Position numbers and translations under genes: made by a program
From: Sorangium aterium
GTDB taxonomy: Bacteria > Myxococcota_A > Polyangia > Polyangiales > Polyangiaceae
Direction of reading: 5' to 3'
NCBI RefSeq assembly: GCF_028368935.1
Contig: NZ_JAQNDK010000001.1
Coordinates: 2,914,001 to 2,978,000, forward strand
Length of the DNA: 64,000 bases
Part shown: positions 17,848 to 27,867 of the stretch, piece after piece
Layout: each line of letters opens with the position of its first letter
How positions within the stretch are numbered: position 1 is the stretch's first letter
Notes under the pieces: model-generated
Seen by the model: the letters and a program-made list of their open reading frames with translations, nothing else
What the model was told of the DNA's origin: nothing
The model's database searches: none

Positions 17848-19569
17848 ATGAGCACGACAACGAAGATCGATCCCTTCACGCTCGAGATCATCAAGAACGA
17901 GCTCATCGCCGCAGGCGACGAGATGTTCCACGCGCTGCAGCGGGCCGCCATGAGCCCCATCATCTACGAGGTCCTCGACTACGCCGCCGGGCTGACCGAC
18001 GCGCGCGGAGACCTCCTCACCCAGGGCAACGGGGTCGCCGACTTCATCGGCGCGCTGAGCTTCGCCGTGGGCCACGTCCTCGACAAGCTCGGCAGGGAGC
18101 GCCTGGCGAGCGGCGATATCATCATCCTGAACGATCCCTACGCGGGCGGCGGCACGCACCTCTCCGATGTCGCGCTGATCATGCCGATCTTCCACGAGGG
18201 AGAGCTCGTCGCATTCGCCGTGGACAAGGCGCACTGGACCGAGGTGGGCGGCAAGGACCCGGGCTCATGGACCACGGACGCGACCGACGTGTTCCAGGAA
18301 GGGCTCCAGTTCCCGGGCATCAAGCTCTTCGAGGCTGGCAAGCCCGACGAGGGGCTCCTCGAGCTCATCCGGGCCAACGTGCGCACGCCCGACGCGACGC
18401 TCGGCGACCTATACGCCTGCGTGGGCGCGCTGCGCGTGGGCGAGCGCGCGCTGCACCGCATCCTCCGCAAGTTCGGCAAGGGCACCGTCCTCCGCGCCAT
18501 GCAGGAGCTCCTCGGCGAGGGAGAGCGCAGGGCTCGCCTGGAGCTGGTGAGGCTCCCCCGCGGGACGTACGAGGCGACCGACTTCATCGACGACGACGGC
18601 ATCGGGAACGGCCCGTTCGAGGTGCGGGTGAAGGTGACGATCGACGACAGCTTCCTCTGCGATTTCACAGGGACGAGCGCGCAGGTACCGGGGCCGATCA
18701 ACTGCGGCCGCACCGGCCTGCATTCGGCGGTACGCCAGGCCTGGAAGGCGATCACCGATCCTCTGCTCCCGACCAATGAAGGCGTGTTCCGACCGGTCCA
18801 GGTCGTGTGCCCTCCGGGGACGATCTTCACGGCGGAAAGGCCGGCCCCCGTCTCCACCTACTGGGAGACGATGCAGTACGCGACCGATCTCGTCTGGAAG
18901 GCCCTGGCGCACCTCGCCCCGCGTCGCCTGACCGCCGGACATTTCCTCTCCGTCTGTGGCACGATCATCCATGGCATCCACCCCGACGATGGAACTCCCT
19001 ATCTCCTCGTCGAGCCGCAGGCGGGCGGCTGGGGGGCGGGCGCGGACAAGGACGGCGAGAATGGCCTCGTCTGCGCCGGCGACGGCGAGACCTACATGAT
19101 CCCCGTCGAGATCTGCGAGGCCCGCTATGGGCTCCGCGTCGAGCAGTACGCGCTGGACATCGTGGACGGCGGGGCGGGCGAGCGCCGCGGCGGGCGGGGC
19201 CTCGTGCGCGATTACCGCATCACGTCGGCGTGGGCCACGGTGACCGCGACCTTCGGTCGGCATCGATTCCCGCCGTGGGGGCTGAACGGCGGCCACCAGG
19301 GCTCGCCCAACTACCTGGAGCTCGTGCACGAGGACGGCAGCCGGACATCGATGGGCAAGTGCGCCCGTCAGCTCCTCAAGCGGGGTGAGCTCTGCCGACT
19401 CCACACGGGCACGGGCGGCGGGTACGGCGATCCCGCGCGGAGGCGCCACGCGCGCGTGCTCGACGATCTGCGCTGCGGCTACATCACCGAAGAGCAGGCC
19501 AGGCGCGACTACGGCCTGCGCGACGCGGAGGAGCCGGCGCCTTCGCCCCTCCGCTCCGACAAAGCATGA
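17848..19569 (+). CDS. hyuB: Hydantoinase/oxoprolinase family B subunit
   Basis: Predicted catalytic partner of the A subunit, 573 residues. Family landmarks: KIDPFTLEIIKNELIAAGDEM at the start, MSPIIYEVLDYAAGLTDARG, HVLDKLG, DIIILNDPYAGGGTHLSDV (a metal-binding region), VDKAHWTEVGG, a large central TEGVFRP-like stretch, and the C-terminal QAGGWGAGADKDGENGL and GTGGGYGDP motifs. The A and B subunits together couple ATP hydrolysis to ring opening of lactam or hydantoin-like substrates. The ATG at 17848 is 35 bp after the A gene with a CGGAG site. It is translated in the same operon as the permease, so the substrate is probably imported by that transporter. Confidence 0.9.
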   Translation: MSTTTKIDPFTLEIIKNELIAAGDEMFHALQRAAMSPIIYEVLDYAAGLTDARGDLLTQGNGVADFIGALSFAVGHVLDKLGRERLASGDIIILNDPYAGGGTHLSDVALIMPIFHEGELVAFAVDKAHWTEVGGKDPGSWTTDATDVFQEGLQFPGIKLFEAGKPDEGLLELIRANVRTPDATLGDLYACVGALRVGERALHRILRKFGKGTVLRAMQELLGEGERRARLELVRLPRGTYEATDFIDDDGIGNGPFEVRVKVTIDDSFLCDFTGTSAQVPGPINCGRTGLHSAVRQAWKAITDPLLPTNEGVFRPVQVVCPPGTIFTAERPAPVSTYWETMQYATDLVWKALAHLAPRRLTAGHFLSVCGTIIHGIHPDDGTPYLLVEPQAGGWGAGADKDGENGLVCAGDGETYMIPVEICEARYGLRVEQYALDIVDGGAGERRGGRGLVRDYRITSAWATVTATFGRHRFPPWGLNGGHQGSPNYLELVHEDGSRTSMGKCARQLLKRGELCRLHTGTGGGYGDPARRRHARVLDDLRCGYITEEQARRDYGLRDAEEPAPSPLRSDKA

Positions 19570-19599
19570 ACCCGCGGCTTCAGGTGGAGGTGACTGTTC

Positions 19600-21141
19600 A
19601 TGCGCATGGGGATCGACGTCGGCGGGACCAACACCGACGCCGTCATGATGGACGGCGCGGAGGTCGTGGCAAAGGTCAAGGTGCCGACCACGGCCGACGT
19701 GAGCGGCGGTGTCCTCGGGGCTGTGAGCCGCCTCTTGGAACAAGCGCGGGTGCCGGTCGGCCAGATCCGCGGCGTCATGCTCGGCACCACCCATTTCACG
19801 AATGCGCTCGTGGAGTGCCGCCGGCTGCAGGAGGTCGCGGCGGTGCGGCTCGGGCTGCCGGCGACCGCGGCGCTGCCGCCGATGGTGGACTGGCCTTGCG
19901 ATCTGCGCAGGGCGCTTGGCGACCACGGGTTTCTGGCCCATGGAGGTCACGAGTTCGATGGCCGCCGGCTGTCGCCCGTCGAGGCCGGCGAGCTGCGCCG
20001 CATCGCCCGGGAGATCGGCCGGAGAGGCCTCCGCTCCGTCGCGATCGCCAGCGTCTTTTCACCCGTCAACCCCGAGGCCGAGCTCGAGGCCGCGGCGATC
20101 CTGCGGGAGGTGCTGCCGGACGCCTCCCTCAGCCTGTCGCACGAGATCGGCCGGATGGGGCTCCTCGAGCGGGAGAACGCCGCCATCTTGAACGCCTGCC
20201 TCAAGGACGTTTCGACGACGACGATCCGAGCGTTCCACGACGCCTTGGCGCAGGCCGGCGTCTTGGCGCCGCTCTATCTCACCCAGAACGACGGCACCCT
20301 GATGAGCTCCGACCGGGCGGAGCGCTATCCGGCCTTCACCTTGTGCTCGGGCCCCACGAACTCGATGCGCGGCGCCGCTTTCCTCACGGGCCTCACGGAC
20401 GCGATGGTGGTCGATATCGGCGGCACCACGACCGACGTGGGCGCGCTGCGCCGCGGGCTGCCGCGCGAAGCGTCGATGACGCTGCGGGTGGCTGGCGTGC
20501 GCTGCAACTTCCGCATGCCCGACGTCCTGTCCATCGGGCTCGGCGGCGGGAGCCATGTGCTCGACGGGCCTCTCCGGATCGGGCCGCGAAGCACCGGCCA
20601 CGAGCTGACACAGCGAGCGCTGGTGTTCGGGGGCGACACGCTGACCGCCACGGACATCGCCGTGGCCGCTGGGTGCGCTGTCATTGGCGACCGCGCGAAA
20701 GTCGCGCACCTCCCAGACGAGCTCGTCGCACGCGCGGCGCTGCGGATCCACGAGATGGTCGAGGCCGCCATCGATCGGGGCAAGCCCGCGGCGGCGGACA
20801 TTCCGGTCGTCCTGGTGGGCGGGGGCTCCTTGCTGATTTGCAGGCCGCTCCAGGGGACCTCCGAGATCGTCAGGCCTCGGCACGCCGAGGTCGCCAACGC
20901 AGTCGGCGCCGCCATCGCGCACGTGTCCGGCGAGGTGGACCGGGTCGTCAACCTGGAGAGCCGATCCCGGGACGACGCGCTGGCAGAGGCGCAGGCGGAG
21001 GCGATCGCGAAGGCCTCGGCCGCAGGCGCTGACCCGGCCAGCATCCACCTCCTCGACATCGAGGAGGTGCCGCTCGCCTACCTGCCGTCCAACGCGACCC
21101 GGATCCGGGTCAAGGCGATCGGCGATCTGCGGAACGGGTGA
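19600..21141 (+). CDS. Second hydantoinase-A-like ATPase
   Basis: A 513-residue protein of the hydantoinase/oxoprolinase A superfamily, shorter than the classical A subunit. It keeps the actin-like ATP site: MGIDVGGTNTDAVMMDG at the start, LGTTHFTNALVE, LTQNDGTLMSS, CSGPTNSMRGAAFLTG, VVDIGGTTTDVG and SIGLGGGSHVL. Such short A-like proteins are often encoded together with DUF917 genes, as here (10 bp downstream). In that setting they are thought to form a second cyclic-amide-processing complex, distinct from HyuAB. The start at 19600 has GGAGGTG upstream; a second ATG lies six bases later. The C-terminal 150 residues lack the hydantoinase-A extension. It may act with the DUF917 protein on an intermediate of the same pathway. 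Confidence 0.85.
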   Translation: MRMGIDVGGTNTDAVMMDGAEVVAKVKVPTTADVSGGVLGAVSRLLEQARVPVGQIRGVMLGTTHFTNALVECRRLQEVAAVRLGLPATAALPPMVDWPCDLRRALGDHGFLAHGGHEFDGRRLSPVEAGELRRIAREIGRRGLRSVAIASVFSPVNPEAELEAAAILREVLPDASLSLSHEIGRMGLLERENAAILNACLKDVSTTTIRAFHDALAQAGVLAPLYLTQNDGTLMSSDRAERYPAFTLCSGPTNSMRGAAFLTGLTDAMVVDIGGTTTDVGALRRGLPREASMTLRVAGVRCNFRMPDVLSIGLGGGSHVLDGPLRIGPRSTGHELTQRALVFGGDTLTATDIAVAAGCAVIGDRAKVAHLPDELVARAALRIHEMVEAAIDRGKPAAADIPVVLVGGGSLLICRPLQGTSEIVRPRHAEVANAVGAAIAHVSGEVDRVVNLESRSRDDALAEAQAEAIAKASAAGADPASIHLLDIEEVPLAYLPSNATRIRVKAIGDLRNG

Positions 21142-21151
21142 GGACGCTGGG

Positions 21152-22249
21152 ATGGGATTCGTGCTGGAGCGCAAGGACCTGCCCGACCTGTCCCTCGGCG
21201 CCGCCTTCCTCGGCACGGGCGGCGGCGGAGATACCTATATCGGCCGGCTGATGCTCGAGCGCGTGATGGAGGAAGGGCGCCGCGTGGAGATCGTCCACCT
21301 CGCGGAGGTGGGAGACGGAGATTACGTGATCCCTACGGCGATGATGGGCGCTCCGACCTGCCTCATCGAGAAGATACCGCGCGGCGACGAGAACGCGCTC
21401 TCGCTGCGCCGGCTGGAGGCATTCCTCGGCGTCCGGGCGACATGCACCATGCCCGCCGAGGCGGGCGGGATGAACTCGACCGTGCCGCTCATCGTGGGAG
21501 CGCAGCTCGGGCTGCCGGTCGTGGACGCCGACGGAATGGGCCGCGCCTTTCCCAACATGTACCAGGTGACATTTCATGTCCACGGCGTCCCCGGAACGCC
21601 GATGGCCATCACGGACGAGCACGGCGACACGGTGATCCTCACGGCCTGCGACAACTTCAAGATGGAGTGGATCTCCCGCGGCATCACGATCCGCATGGGA
21701 GGCTGCGCGCACACCGCCGAGTACCCCATGGATGGGCCGACGGTGCGGCGAGCGGCCATCGGCGGCACCCTGGGCGTCTGCCTGGCGCTCGGGAAGGCGA
21801 TCCGGGAGGCGAACGAGCAGCACAGAGATCCGTTCGATCGCCTCGTCGGTGCCCTCCGAGAGACGCCCTACCGTCACGGCCGCGTCCTCTGGACTGGCAA
21901 GGTGGTCGAGGTCTACCGCCGCACCACGGAGGGCTTCGCCACGGGCTGGGTGAAACTCCGGGACACCGAGGGCTCCGGGAAGACGCTGGAGGTGCTGATC
22001 CAGAACGAGAATCTGGTCGCCCGCGCCGGGACGCGCGTCCTGTGCAGCGTGCCTGATCTCGTATGCATCCTGGATCGCGAGACCGCGGAGCCGATCACCA
22101 CGGAGGCGCTGCGCTACGGGCAGCAGGTGAAGGTCATCGGCGTGGCGGCGCCGCCGCTCCTGCGCACACCCGAGGCGCTGGAGGTCTTCGGGCCCCGCGC
22201 CTTCGCCATCGATCTCGATTTCGTCCCCCTCGAGGAGAGCGAGCCGTGA
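21152..22249 (+). CDS. DUF917 family protein
   Basis: A 365-residue cytoplasmic protein recognisable by the DUF917 pattern: an N-terminal Gly-rich LGTGGGGDTYIGRLM, PTAMMGAPTCLIEKIP, GMNSTVPLIVGAQLGLPVVDADGMGRAFP, NFKMEWISRG and a C-terminal half with the VLWTGKVVEVYRRTTEGFA beta-barrel. The family is consistently encoded beside hydantoinase-A-like proteins; its biochemical activity is not firmly established, though a role with the ATPase in ring cleavage or amide transfer is the usual suggestion. The ATG at 21152 is 10 bases after the upstream stop. The end overlaps a GTGA that opens a 29-codon reading frame (see findings). Confidence 0.85.
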   Translation: MGFVLERKDLPDLSLGAAFLGTGGGGDTYIGRLMLERVMEEGRRVEIVHLAEVGDGDYVIPTAMMGAPTCLIEKIPRGDENALSLRRLEAFLGVRATCTMPAEAGGMNSTVPLIVGAQLGLPVVDADGMGRAFPNMYQVTFHVHGVPGTPMAITDEHGDTVILTACDNFKMEWISRGITIRMGGCAHTAEYPMDGPTVRRAAIGGTLGVCLALGKAIREANEQHRDPFDRLVGALRETPYRHGRVLWTGKVVEVYRRTTEGFATGWVKLRDTEGSGKTLEVLIQNENLVARAGTRVLCSVPDLVCILDRETAEPITTEALRYGQQVKVIGVAAPPLLRTPEALEVFGPRAFAIDLDFVPLEESEP

Positions 22250-22338
22250 GCGCGCGCGACGGACGCGAGACACGCGAGACGCCGCGCGCGGGCCAGCACC
22301 ACGGCCGCGGGACCACGGCGAAGGCGCGGCGCTAGGGC

Positions 22339-23724
22339 ATGATCGGGCGCGACGACTTCCCCCTTGCCCGGGTGCCCGAGGCCGAGCGCTACCCGTGGTG
22401 GAGCGTCGCCGTCCAGCGGTTCGGCGAGCTCTCCGCGCTGTCGCAGCTCCTCCTCGGCGCCACGCTCGGCTTCCACATGACCTTCTGGGGCGCCTTCTGG
22501 GCGCTGACACTGGGTGTCGTCCTCCTGGAGATCGTCGCGGTGCTCATCGGAGTCGCTGGCCAGCGAGAGGGCCTGTCCACGTATGTCCTCGCCCAGTGGA
22601 CCGGCCTGGGACGTCACGGCTCGTCTCTGTTCGGCCTGTGCACGGCGGTCAGCCTGGTCGGGTGGTTCGGTGTTCAGAACGCCATTTTTGCCAAGGGCCT
22701 CGCGGCGCTCGCCGGCACGCAGGTGCCGCTGTGGGTCTATTGCGTCCTCACCGGGGCCGCCGTCACATTGATCGTGATCTATGGGTTCAGCTCGATGGCC
22801 TGGACCTCGTACATCACGGTTCCACTCTTTCTTGCCCTCAGCGCCTGGGCGATCCGGAGCGCCCTCGCCCGGCACGAGCTGGCCGACCTCATATCGATGC
22901 CTCCGCCAGGAGAGCCCATGAGCGTCGCGACCGGCGCGACCCTGGTGGCCGGCGGGTTCATCGTGGGTGCGGTCCTCACCCCGGACATGACCCGCTACAA
23001 CCGTTCGGCGGCCGACGTGGTAAAGCAGACGTTCGTCGGGGTGACCCTCGGCGAGTACACGATCGGCCTCACCGGCGTGCTCCTGGCGCACGCCGTCGAG
23101 AGCGCGGATGTCGTCCACATCGTGACGACGGAGGTCGGGGTCGTCGGCGCGGCGATCCTCGTGACGGCCACGTTGAAGATCAACGACTGGAATCTGTACT
23201 CGGCCTCCCTCAGCCTGGTGACCACGGTCCATCAGACGACGGGCCGACACGTCCCGCGGAGCGCGATGACGCTCGCGGTGGGTGCGGCGGGGACGGCGCT
23301 CTCGATCGCCGGGATCCTGGAGCACCTCGTCGGATTTCTCACGCTGCTCGGGGTCGCTTTCCCGCCTGTCGCCGGCATCATGATCGCCGAATACTACGTC
23401 GTGCGTCGACATCGGGCTGCGCTCGCGCACACCCGATCCGCCGGTACGCTTCCCCCGCAGGTGGAGTCCATGAGCCTTCGCCCGCTCCTCGCCTGGGCAG
23501 GCGGGATGGCGGCGGGATACCTCATCCACGCCGGCATTCCGGCCATCAACGCGCTCCTGTGCGGCTTTCTCGTCCATGTCGCGCTGAACCGGACGACGAG
23601 CAGGGGCTCCGATGGCCGAGCCGATCATCGACACGCGCGTCCACGGAGGCGGGAGGACGCTGGCGGAGAGGCGAGGAGGACGGGGATCGCGTCGGGCGTC
23701 AGTGCCCGCCGCCGGTGCCCTTGA
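22339..23724 (+). CDS. NCS1-family cytosine/hydantoin-type permease
   Basis: An integral membrane transporter of the nucleobase-cation-symport-1 (CodB/Mhp1) family with about 12 hydrophobic segments (for example [84 protein letters not shown]). It is predicted to bring cytosine, allantoin or a hydantoin-like ring into the cell, matching the hydantoinase genes before it. About 415 residues have family character. The last 45 residues (from [15 protein letters not shown] on) are Arg-rich and look like read-through, and the frame runs 26 bp into the convergent gnd gene. The start at 22339 has no strong ribosome site, so coupling to the upstream gene is likely. Confidence 0.85.
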   Translation: MIGRDDFPLARVPEAERYPWWSVAVQRFGELSALSQLLLGATLGFHMTFWGAFWALTLGVVLLEIVAVLIGVAGQREGLSTYVLAQWTGLGRHGSSLFGLCTAVSLVGWFGVQNAIFAKGLAALAGTQVPLWVYCVLTGAAVTLIVIYGFSSMAWTSYITVPLFLALSAWAIRSALARHELADLISMPPPGEPMSVATGATLVAGGFIVGAVLTPDMTRYNRSAADVVKQTFVGVTLGEYTIGLTGVLLAHAVESADVVHIVTTEVGVVGAAILVTATLKINDWNLYSASLSLVTTVHQTTGRHVPRSAMTLAVGAAGTALSIAGILEHLVGFLTLLGVAFPPVAGIMIAEYYVVRRHRAALAHTRSAGTLPPQVESMSLRPLLAWAGGMAAGYLIHAGIPAINALLCGFLVHVALNRTTSRGSDGRADHRHARPRRREDAGGEARRTGIASGVSARRRCP

Positions 23725-25231
23725 TGTCCAGCTGAGGACGGGAGGGGTGCGGCCAGTCGAGGTGGAAGAACTTGCCGCGCGGCTGATCCGTGCGCTCGTA
23801 GGTGTGCGCCCCGAAGTAGTCTCGCTGAGCCTGCAGGAGATTTGCAGGCAGGTGGGCCGCGCGATACCCGTCGTAATACGACAGGGCCGACATGAACGCG
23901 GGCGCCCAGACGCCGTTCTGCGCGGCGATCGACACCACCTTGCGCCAGTTCGCCTGACCCTGCTTGATCTGATCGTTGAAGTACGGATCGAGCAGCAGGT
24001 TCGTCAGGCCAGGGTTGCGCGTGTACGCCTCCGTGATCTTCTGGAGGAAGCGGGCGCGGATGATGCAGCCGCCGCGCCAGATGCTCGCGATCGTGCCGAA
24101 ATCAAGCTTCCACTTGTACTCCGCCTGCGCCGCCGCCATGAGCTGGAAGCCCTGCGCGTAGGCGCAGATCTTCGAGCAATACAGCGCGTCGCGGATCGCC
24201 GTGATCGTCCCCTGCCGGTCCGCTACCGGAGTCGGGGTCGGGCCAGCGAGGTGCTTCGAGGCCTCGACGCGCTCGTCCTTCAGCGCAGAGAGGCAACGGG
24301 CGAACACCGCCTCCGCAATGGCGTTCGCAGGGATGCCCATGTCGAGCGCGTTGCTGCTCGTCCACTTGCCCGTGCCCTTCTGCCCCGCCGTGTCGAGGAC
24401 GAAATCGACGAACGGCTTGTCCTTCTGGACAGGGTCCTTCTGCTGGAGGATGTCGGCGGTGATCTGGATGAGGTACGAGTCGAGATCTCCGCTGTTCCAC
24501 TCGGAGAAGACCCGAGACATCTCGTCCTTCGACAACCCGAGCAGCCCGTCGAGGAGCGTGTACGCCTCGCAGATGAGCTGCATGTCGATGTACTCGATGC
24601 CGTTGTGGACCATCTTCACGTAGTGGCCCGCGCCGTTCGGCCCGATGTACGCCGTGCAGGGGACCCCGCCCTCCACCGGCTTGCCGGGGGACGCGCCCTC
24701 GATCGGCTTGCCGGTCGCCGGATCGACCTTGGCGGCGATCGCGCGCCAGATCGGCTCCAGGTGCTGCCAGGACGCGGGATCGCCGCCGGGCATCAGCGAG
24801 GGGCCGAAGCGCGCCCCCACCTCGCCGCCGGAGACGCCCGAGCCGAAGAACTTGCACTGCTTCGCGTACTCCTGCTCCCGGCGGATGGTGTCGGTCCAGA
24901 GCGAGTTGCCCAGATCGACGACGATATCGTCCGGCTCGACGCCCGCCTCGATGAGCTGCTTGACCACCATGTCCACCGGCGGACCGGCCTTGACCAGGAT
25001 CACCGCCTTGCGCGGCTTCTTCAGCGCGCGGACGAAGTCCTTCAGCGTCTCGCAGTAGACCAGGCCGCCGGGCGTGCTCGGGTTCCTCGCGACGAAGTCC
25101 TTCGCGACCTGCACCGTGCGGTTGTACACGGCCACCTTGAAGCCGTGGTCGGCCATGTTGAGCGCGACGTTCTCGCCCATGACGGCCAGCCCGATCATGC
25201 CGATGTCGCAGCTGGATGTGGCATCATTCAT
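23699..25231 (-). CDS. gnd: 6-phosphogluconate dehydrogenase, decarboxylating
   Basis: Third enzyme of the oxidative pentose phosphate path: oxidises and decarboxylates 6-phosphogluconate to ribulose 5-phosphate with NADP or NAD. 510 residues, of the long (eukaryote/E. coli-like) class. Visible landmarks: the Rossmann [17 protein letters not shown] (residues 11-27), [47 protein letters not shown] with the catalytic Lys and His, [19 protein letters not shown], and the C-terminal [14 protein letters not shown]. The ATG at 25231 has an excellent AAGGAG site. Residue Thr instead of the usual Gly/Ser in some positions is unremarkable. It is monocistronic and its 3' end overlaps the end of the permease frame by 26 bp. 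Confidence 0.95.
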   Translation of the reverse strand: MNDATSSCDIGMIGLAVMGENVALNMADHGFKVAVYNRTVQVAKDFVARNPSTPGGLVYCETLKDFVRALKKPRKAVILVKAGPPVDMVVKQLIEAGVEPDDIVVDLGNSLWTDTIRREQEYAKQCKFFGSGVSGGEVGARFGPSLMPGGDPASWQHLEPIWRAIAAKVDPATGKPIEGASPGKPVEGGVPCTAYIGPNGAGHYVKMVHNGIEYIDMQLICEAYTLLDGLLGLSKDEMSRVFSEWNSGDLDSYLIQITADILQQKDPVQKDKPFVDFVLDTAGQKGTGKWTSSNALDMGIPANAIAEAVFARCLSALKDERVEASKHLAGPTPTPVADRQGTITAIRDALYCSKICAYAQGFQLMAAAQAEYKWKLDFGTIASIWRGGCIIRARFLQKITEAYTRNPGLTNLLLDPYFNDQIKQGQANWRKVVSIAAQNGVWAPAFMSALSYYDGYRAAHLPANLLQAQRDYFGAHTYERTDQPRGKFFHLDWPHPSRPQLDIKGTGGGH

Positions 25232-25448
25232 CCCGGTTCTTCTCCTTCACACGTGGCTCTTTCGCCGCCAGCGACCGCCGTGCTGCGCGGCCAGGACGAC
25301 GGGTCAGCAAGCCGCGGGCCGCGAATCGCAGGCCGTAGGCCCGCGCGCCGTCGATCTCGCTGGGTCGGCTGGGAGCCACGGGCGCGCATTCTGAGCAGGC
25401 CGGCGGCGCGGCGTCCAGTGCGCTCGCACGCATGGTACGCTCTCGCCG

Positions 25449-27506
25449 ATGCGACCGGGCCCGGCGCTCGCAGGCCTCCTGCTCCTCGCCTCAGCAGCCT
25501 CGGCCTGCGGGCCCGCCGCGTACAACGTCCGCGCCGCCCGCGCCTTCGCGAACGAGGACGCCCGCCGCGCCATCATCGACGATCGCGCCGCCGATCTGGA
25601 GCGGGCGGCCTGGCTTGCCGACGAGGTCCTCTCGAGCACCCCGTACTCCCCGGGAGACGCGTGGATCGCGGCGCTCCGCCTCGACGACGACGAGGGCGAG
25701 CGGCTCCGCGCGCGCCTCGAGAAGACACCCCCCTACGACGGAGAGCACGAGGTCCCCCTCGCCAAGCTCTACCGCGCGAAGCTCGACGAGGCGCTCGCCC
25801 GCGCGGCCGCGCGCGGTGAGCGCGGCGCGCCGCCCGCGTTCGCGCGCCTCTTCGACGCGCTCGCGGAGCTCGCGGCGCCGGCGCGCGAGGCAGGGGCCGC
25901 CAGCGCCGCGAGCCGCCTGCCGGCCGCATGGCAGGCGCTCGCGGAGCACGCGCGGGCGCTCGCCGCCGAGGAGCGGGACGTCGAGCGGCTCTCGGCCGGG
26001 AGGCCGCTCGGCGCCCCCGACACGCCCGAGATCGCCGCCGCGAAGGCGAGGGCCGCCGCGCGGCGGCGGGCGCTCGCCGGAGCGCACCGGGACGTCGCCG
26101 GCGCCGCGATCGCGCTCCGCGCGGCGAGCGCAGGGCAGGAGCCCGCCCGGACGATCGCGCGCGACGCGCTCCATGTGCTGTCGTTCCTCCTGCGCATGCA
26201 CATCGAGGCGCTCGCGGTGGCGCCGTACGTCGTGAAGCAGGCCCGGCGGGTGGCGCGGGACGAGCCCGGTTACAGGGCCGCTGTGGGGCGCGCGGAGGCG
26301 ATCTCCAGGGTGCTCGAGGAGCAGCGCGCGGCGCTCTCTACCTGCGCCGAGGCGCTCTCCGCGCCGGCGCAGACGCCGCTCGAGGACACGGCGGGCTTCG
26401 AGGCGCAGGAGGGCTTGCTCGAGCAAGGCCGGGCGATCAGCCTCGACGCCGTCCACCTGAAGCTGAAGGGCGACGTCGAGCTCCTGTTCTTCCACCAGCT
26501 CGCGAGCGCGGGCTCCTCCGGCGGCGTCAACGATTACCGGGGCAGGACGCGGCGGCTCGCCTACGACGTCGATCCGGTGTTCATGGTGGGCGGCCGGGCG
26601 CTGCTCACGTACGACTTCGATCACGTGCGCGACGCCGCGCGCCTCAACGCCGGCTTCAAGACCGACCGGCTGTTCTCGTCGGGCGGCGACATCCGGTACG
26701 ACGGCTCGCTCGGCAGGCTGCTCGGGCTGAACGGCCTCGCGAGCGACGTCTTCGACATCGGCGCCGACCTCGCAGGCGTCAGCACGAGCCTCAAGATCGC
26801 GCGGTTCACCGCCGGGAACGTGACCGAGCTCGCCGTCGATCCGGCGACCGACCGCGACGCCGGCGCCGTCGCCAGCGCGCCCTTCCAGCTCCTGCTCCGC
26901 CAGATCGACGTCGGCTTCGACGTGACGAAGCTCTTCCCGGAGGCCGCGGACGACCTCTACCTCGAGGAGCTGCTCGCGGGCTTCAGGTACATGGACTACA
27001 AGCTCCCCCGCATCTTCTACGCGCTCCGCGAGCGGGACCCGGGCGAGGGCGACGTCTACGTCTTCGAGCGGCAAAGCCCCGCCCAGAGCGCGACGTCGCG
27101 GTTCTACCAGGGCGGCTTCAGCGTGCGGATGGGCAACGGCGAGTGGCCGCGGCTCGCGCCGTTCGGCGATCTCGGCCTCTACGGCGGCGCCGGCCCGGTG
27201 CGCTACGCCTTCTCCGCGGATCCCGCGGTCCCTGGCGTCGGGAGCGAGGTCGACGAGGCGACGATGATCGCGTTCTCCGGCAACGTGTCGGTGGGGCTCC
27301 GGCTCCGCTTGACTTCGTACCTCAGCCGGCTCCGCCTGCTCACCGAGCTGTCCTACAACGTGGAGGCGATCGGCCAGGGTATCATATCCAGTATCCGCGC
27401 GACCAGGCGCGGAGACGAGACGATCTACACGATCGGTCGCAAGCTCGATATCGGCGGGTTCGACGTGTTCCACGGGCCCCGGCTGCTCGCGGTCCTCGTG
27501 CTCTGA
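25449..27506 (+). CDS. Large envelope lipoprotein of unknown function
   Basis: A 685-residue predicted lipoprotein, signal residues 1-20 with lipobox ASAC. Residues 21-330 are helical and Ala/Arg/Glu-rich (TPR-like stretches such as ALAEHARALAAEERDVERL). Residues 340-685 are dominated by short amphipathic strands separated by turns (LKLKGDVELLFFHQL, RLAYDVDPVFMVGGRALLTYDFD, FQLLLRQIDVGFDVTKLF, FYQGGFSVRMGNG, VGLRLRLTSYLSRLRLLTEL), like an outer-membrane beta-barrel or beta-sandwich. The helix-plus-barrel order suggests an outer-membrane assembly or export role, but no known family could be named. The ATG at 25449 is preceded by TCTCGCC with no classical ribosome site. It stands alone. Confidence 0.75.
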   Translation: MRPGPALAGLLLLASAASACGPAAYNVRAARAFANEDARRAIIDDRAADLERAAWLADEVLSSTPYSPGDAWIAALRLDDDEGERLRARLEKTPPYDGEHEVPLAKLYRAKLDEALARAAARGERGAPPAFARLFDALAELAAPAREAGAASAASRLPAAWQALAEHARALAAEERDVERLSAGRPLGAPDTPEIAAAKARAAARRRALAGAHRDVAGAAIALRAASAGQEPARTIARDALHVLSFLLRMHIEALAVAPYVVKQARRVARDEPGYRAAVGRAEAISRVLEEQRAALSTCAEALSAPAQTPLEDTAGFEAQEGLLEQGRAISLDAVHLKLKGDVELLFFHQLASAGSSGGVNDYRGRTRRLAYDVDPVFMVGGRALLTYDFDHVRDAARLNAGFKTDRLFSSGGDIRYDGSLGRLLGLNGLASDVFDIGADLAGVSTSLKIARFTAGNVTELAVDPATDRDAGAVASAPFQLLLRQIDVGFDVTKLFPEAADDLYLEELLAGFRYMDYKLPRIFYALRERDPGEGDVYVFERQSPAQSATSRFYQGGFSVRMGNGEWPRLAPFGDLGLYGGAGPVRYAFSADPAVPGVGSEVDEATMIAFSGNVSVGLRLRLTSYLSRLRLLTELSYNVEAIGQGIISSIRATRRGDETIYTIGRKLDIGGFDVFHGPRLLAVLVL

Positions 27507-27867
27507 CCGCTGACAGCGCCTCTGACGATGTCTGACGATGTCGATGTGTCTGTCGTGAAAAACGGTCGGAACGGACGGGCGCCACATCGGCCACATCACC
27601 GCTGCAGAGCCGCCTAACCCACGGAATCACGAGATCTTCTCGCGCCGACGAGCGACGACCGTGGAGGCTCCGCGCGGGCGGCGCGAGCGGCGCCGGTCAG
27701 CGCAGGGCGCTTACCTGTTGCCTGGTGCGCGCAGATCCAACGAACGCGCCCTACATTGGGAATGCCCATGTGGGGAGTCTCACGCTCCGCAAGTTTGTAA
27801 GGTCTGCAAGTTAACGAGTGCGGTCGTCCGACCAAGTGGTGTAACCTCGTTCGACGCGGGTGAGACT
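27507..27867. promoter_or_regulatory. Upstream region of the Ser/Thr kinase gene
   Basis: No gene. It contains a tandem 10-bp direct repeat TCTGACGATG (27521-27530 and 27531-27540) and an AT-richer stretch around 27770-27815 (AAGTTTGTAAGGTCTGCAAG) that is the likely promoter of the kinase. A Cys cluster encoded upstream in the kinase frame is discussed under rejected items. Confidence 0.4.

Noticed and set aside
27661-27867. N-terminal extension of the Ser/Thr kinase with a Cys cluster (ECPCGESHAPQVCKVCK) like a zinc ribbon
   Set aside because: The encoding DNA has low G/C at third positions (TGT, CAA, TTA, AGT), no ribosome site, and kinase homologues begin at the MSLNFNEG type start; the Cys spacing is probably chance.
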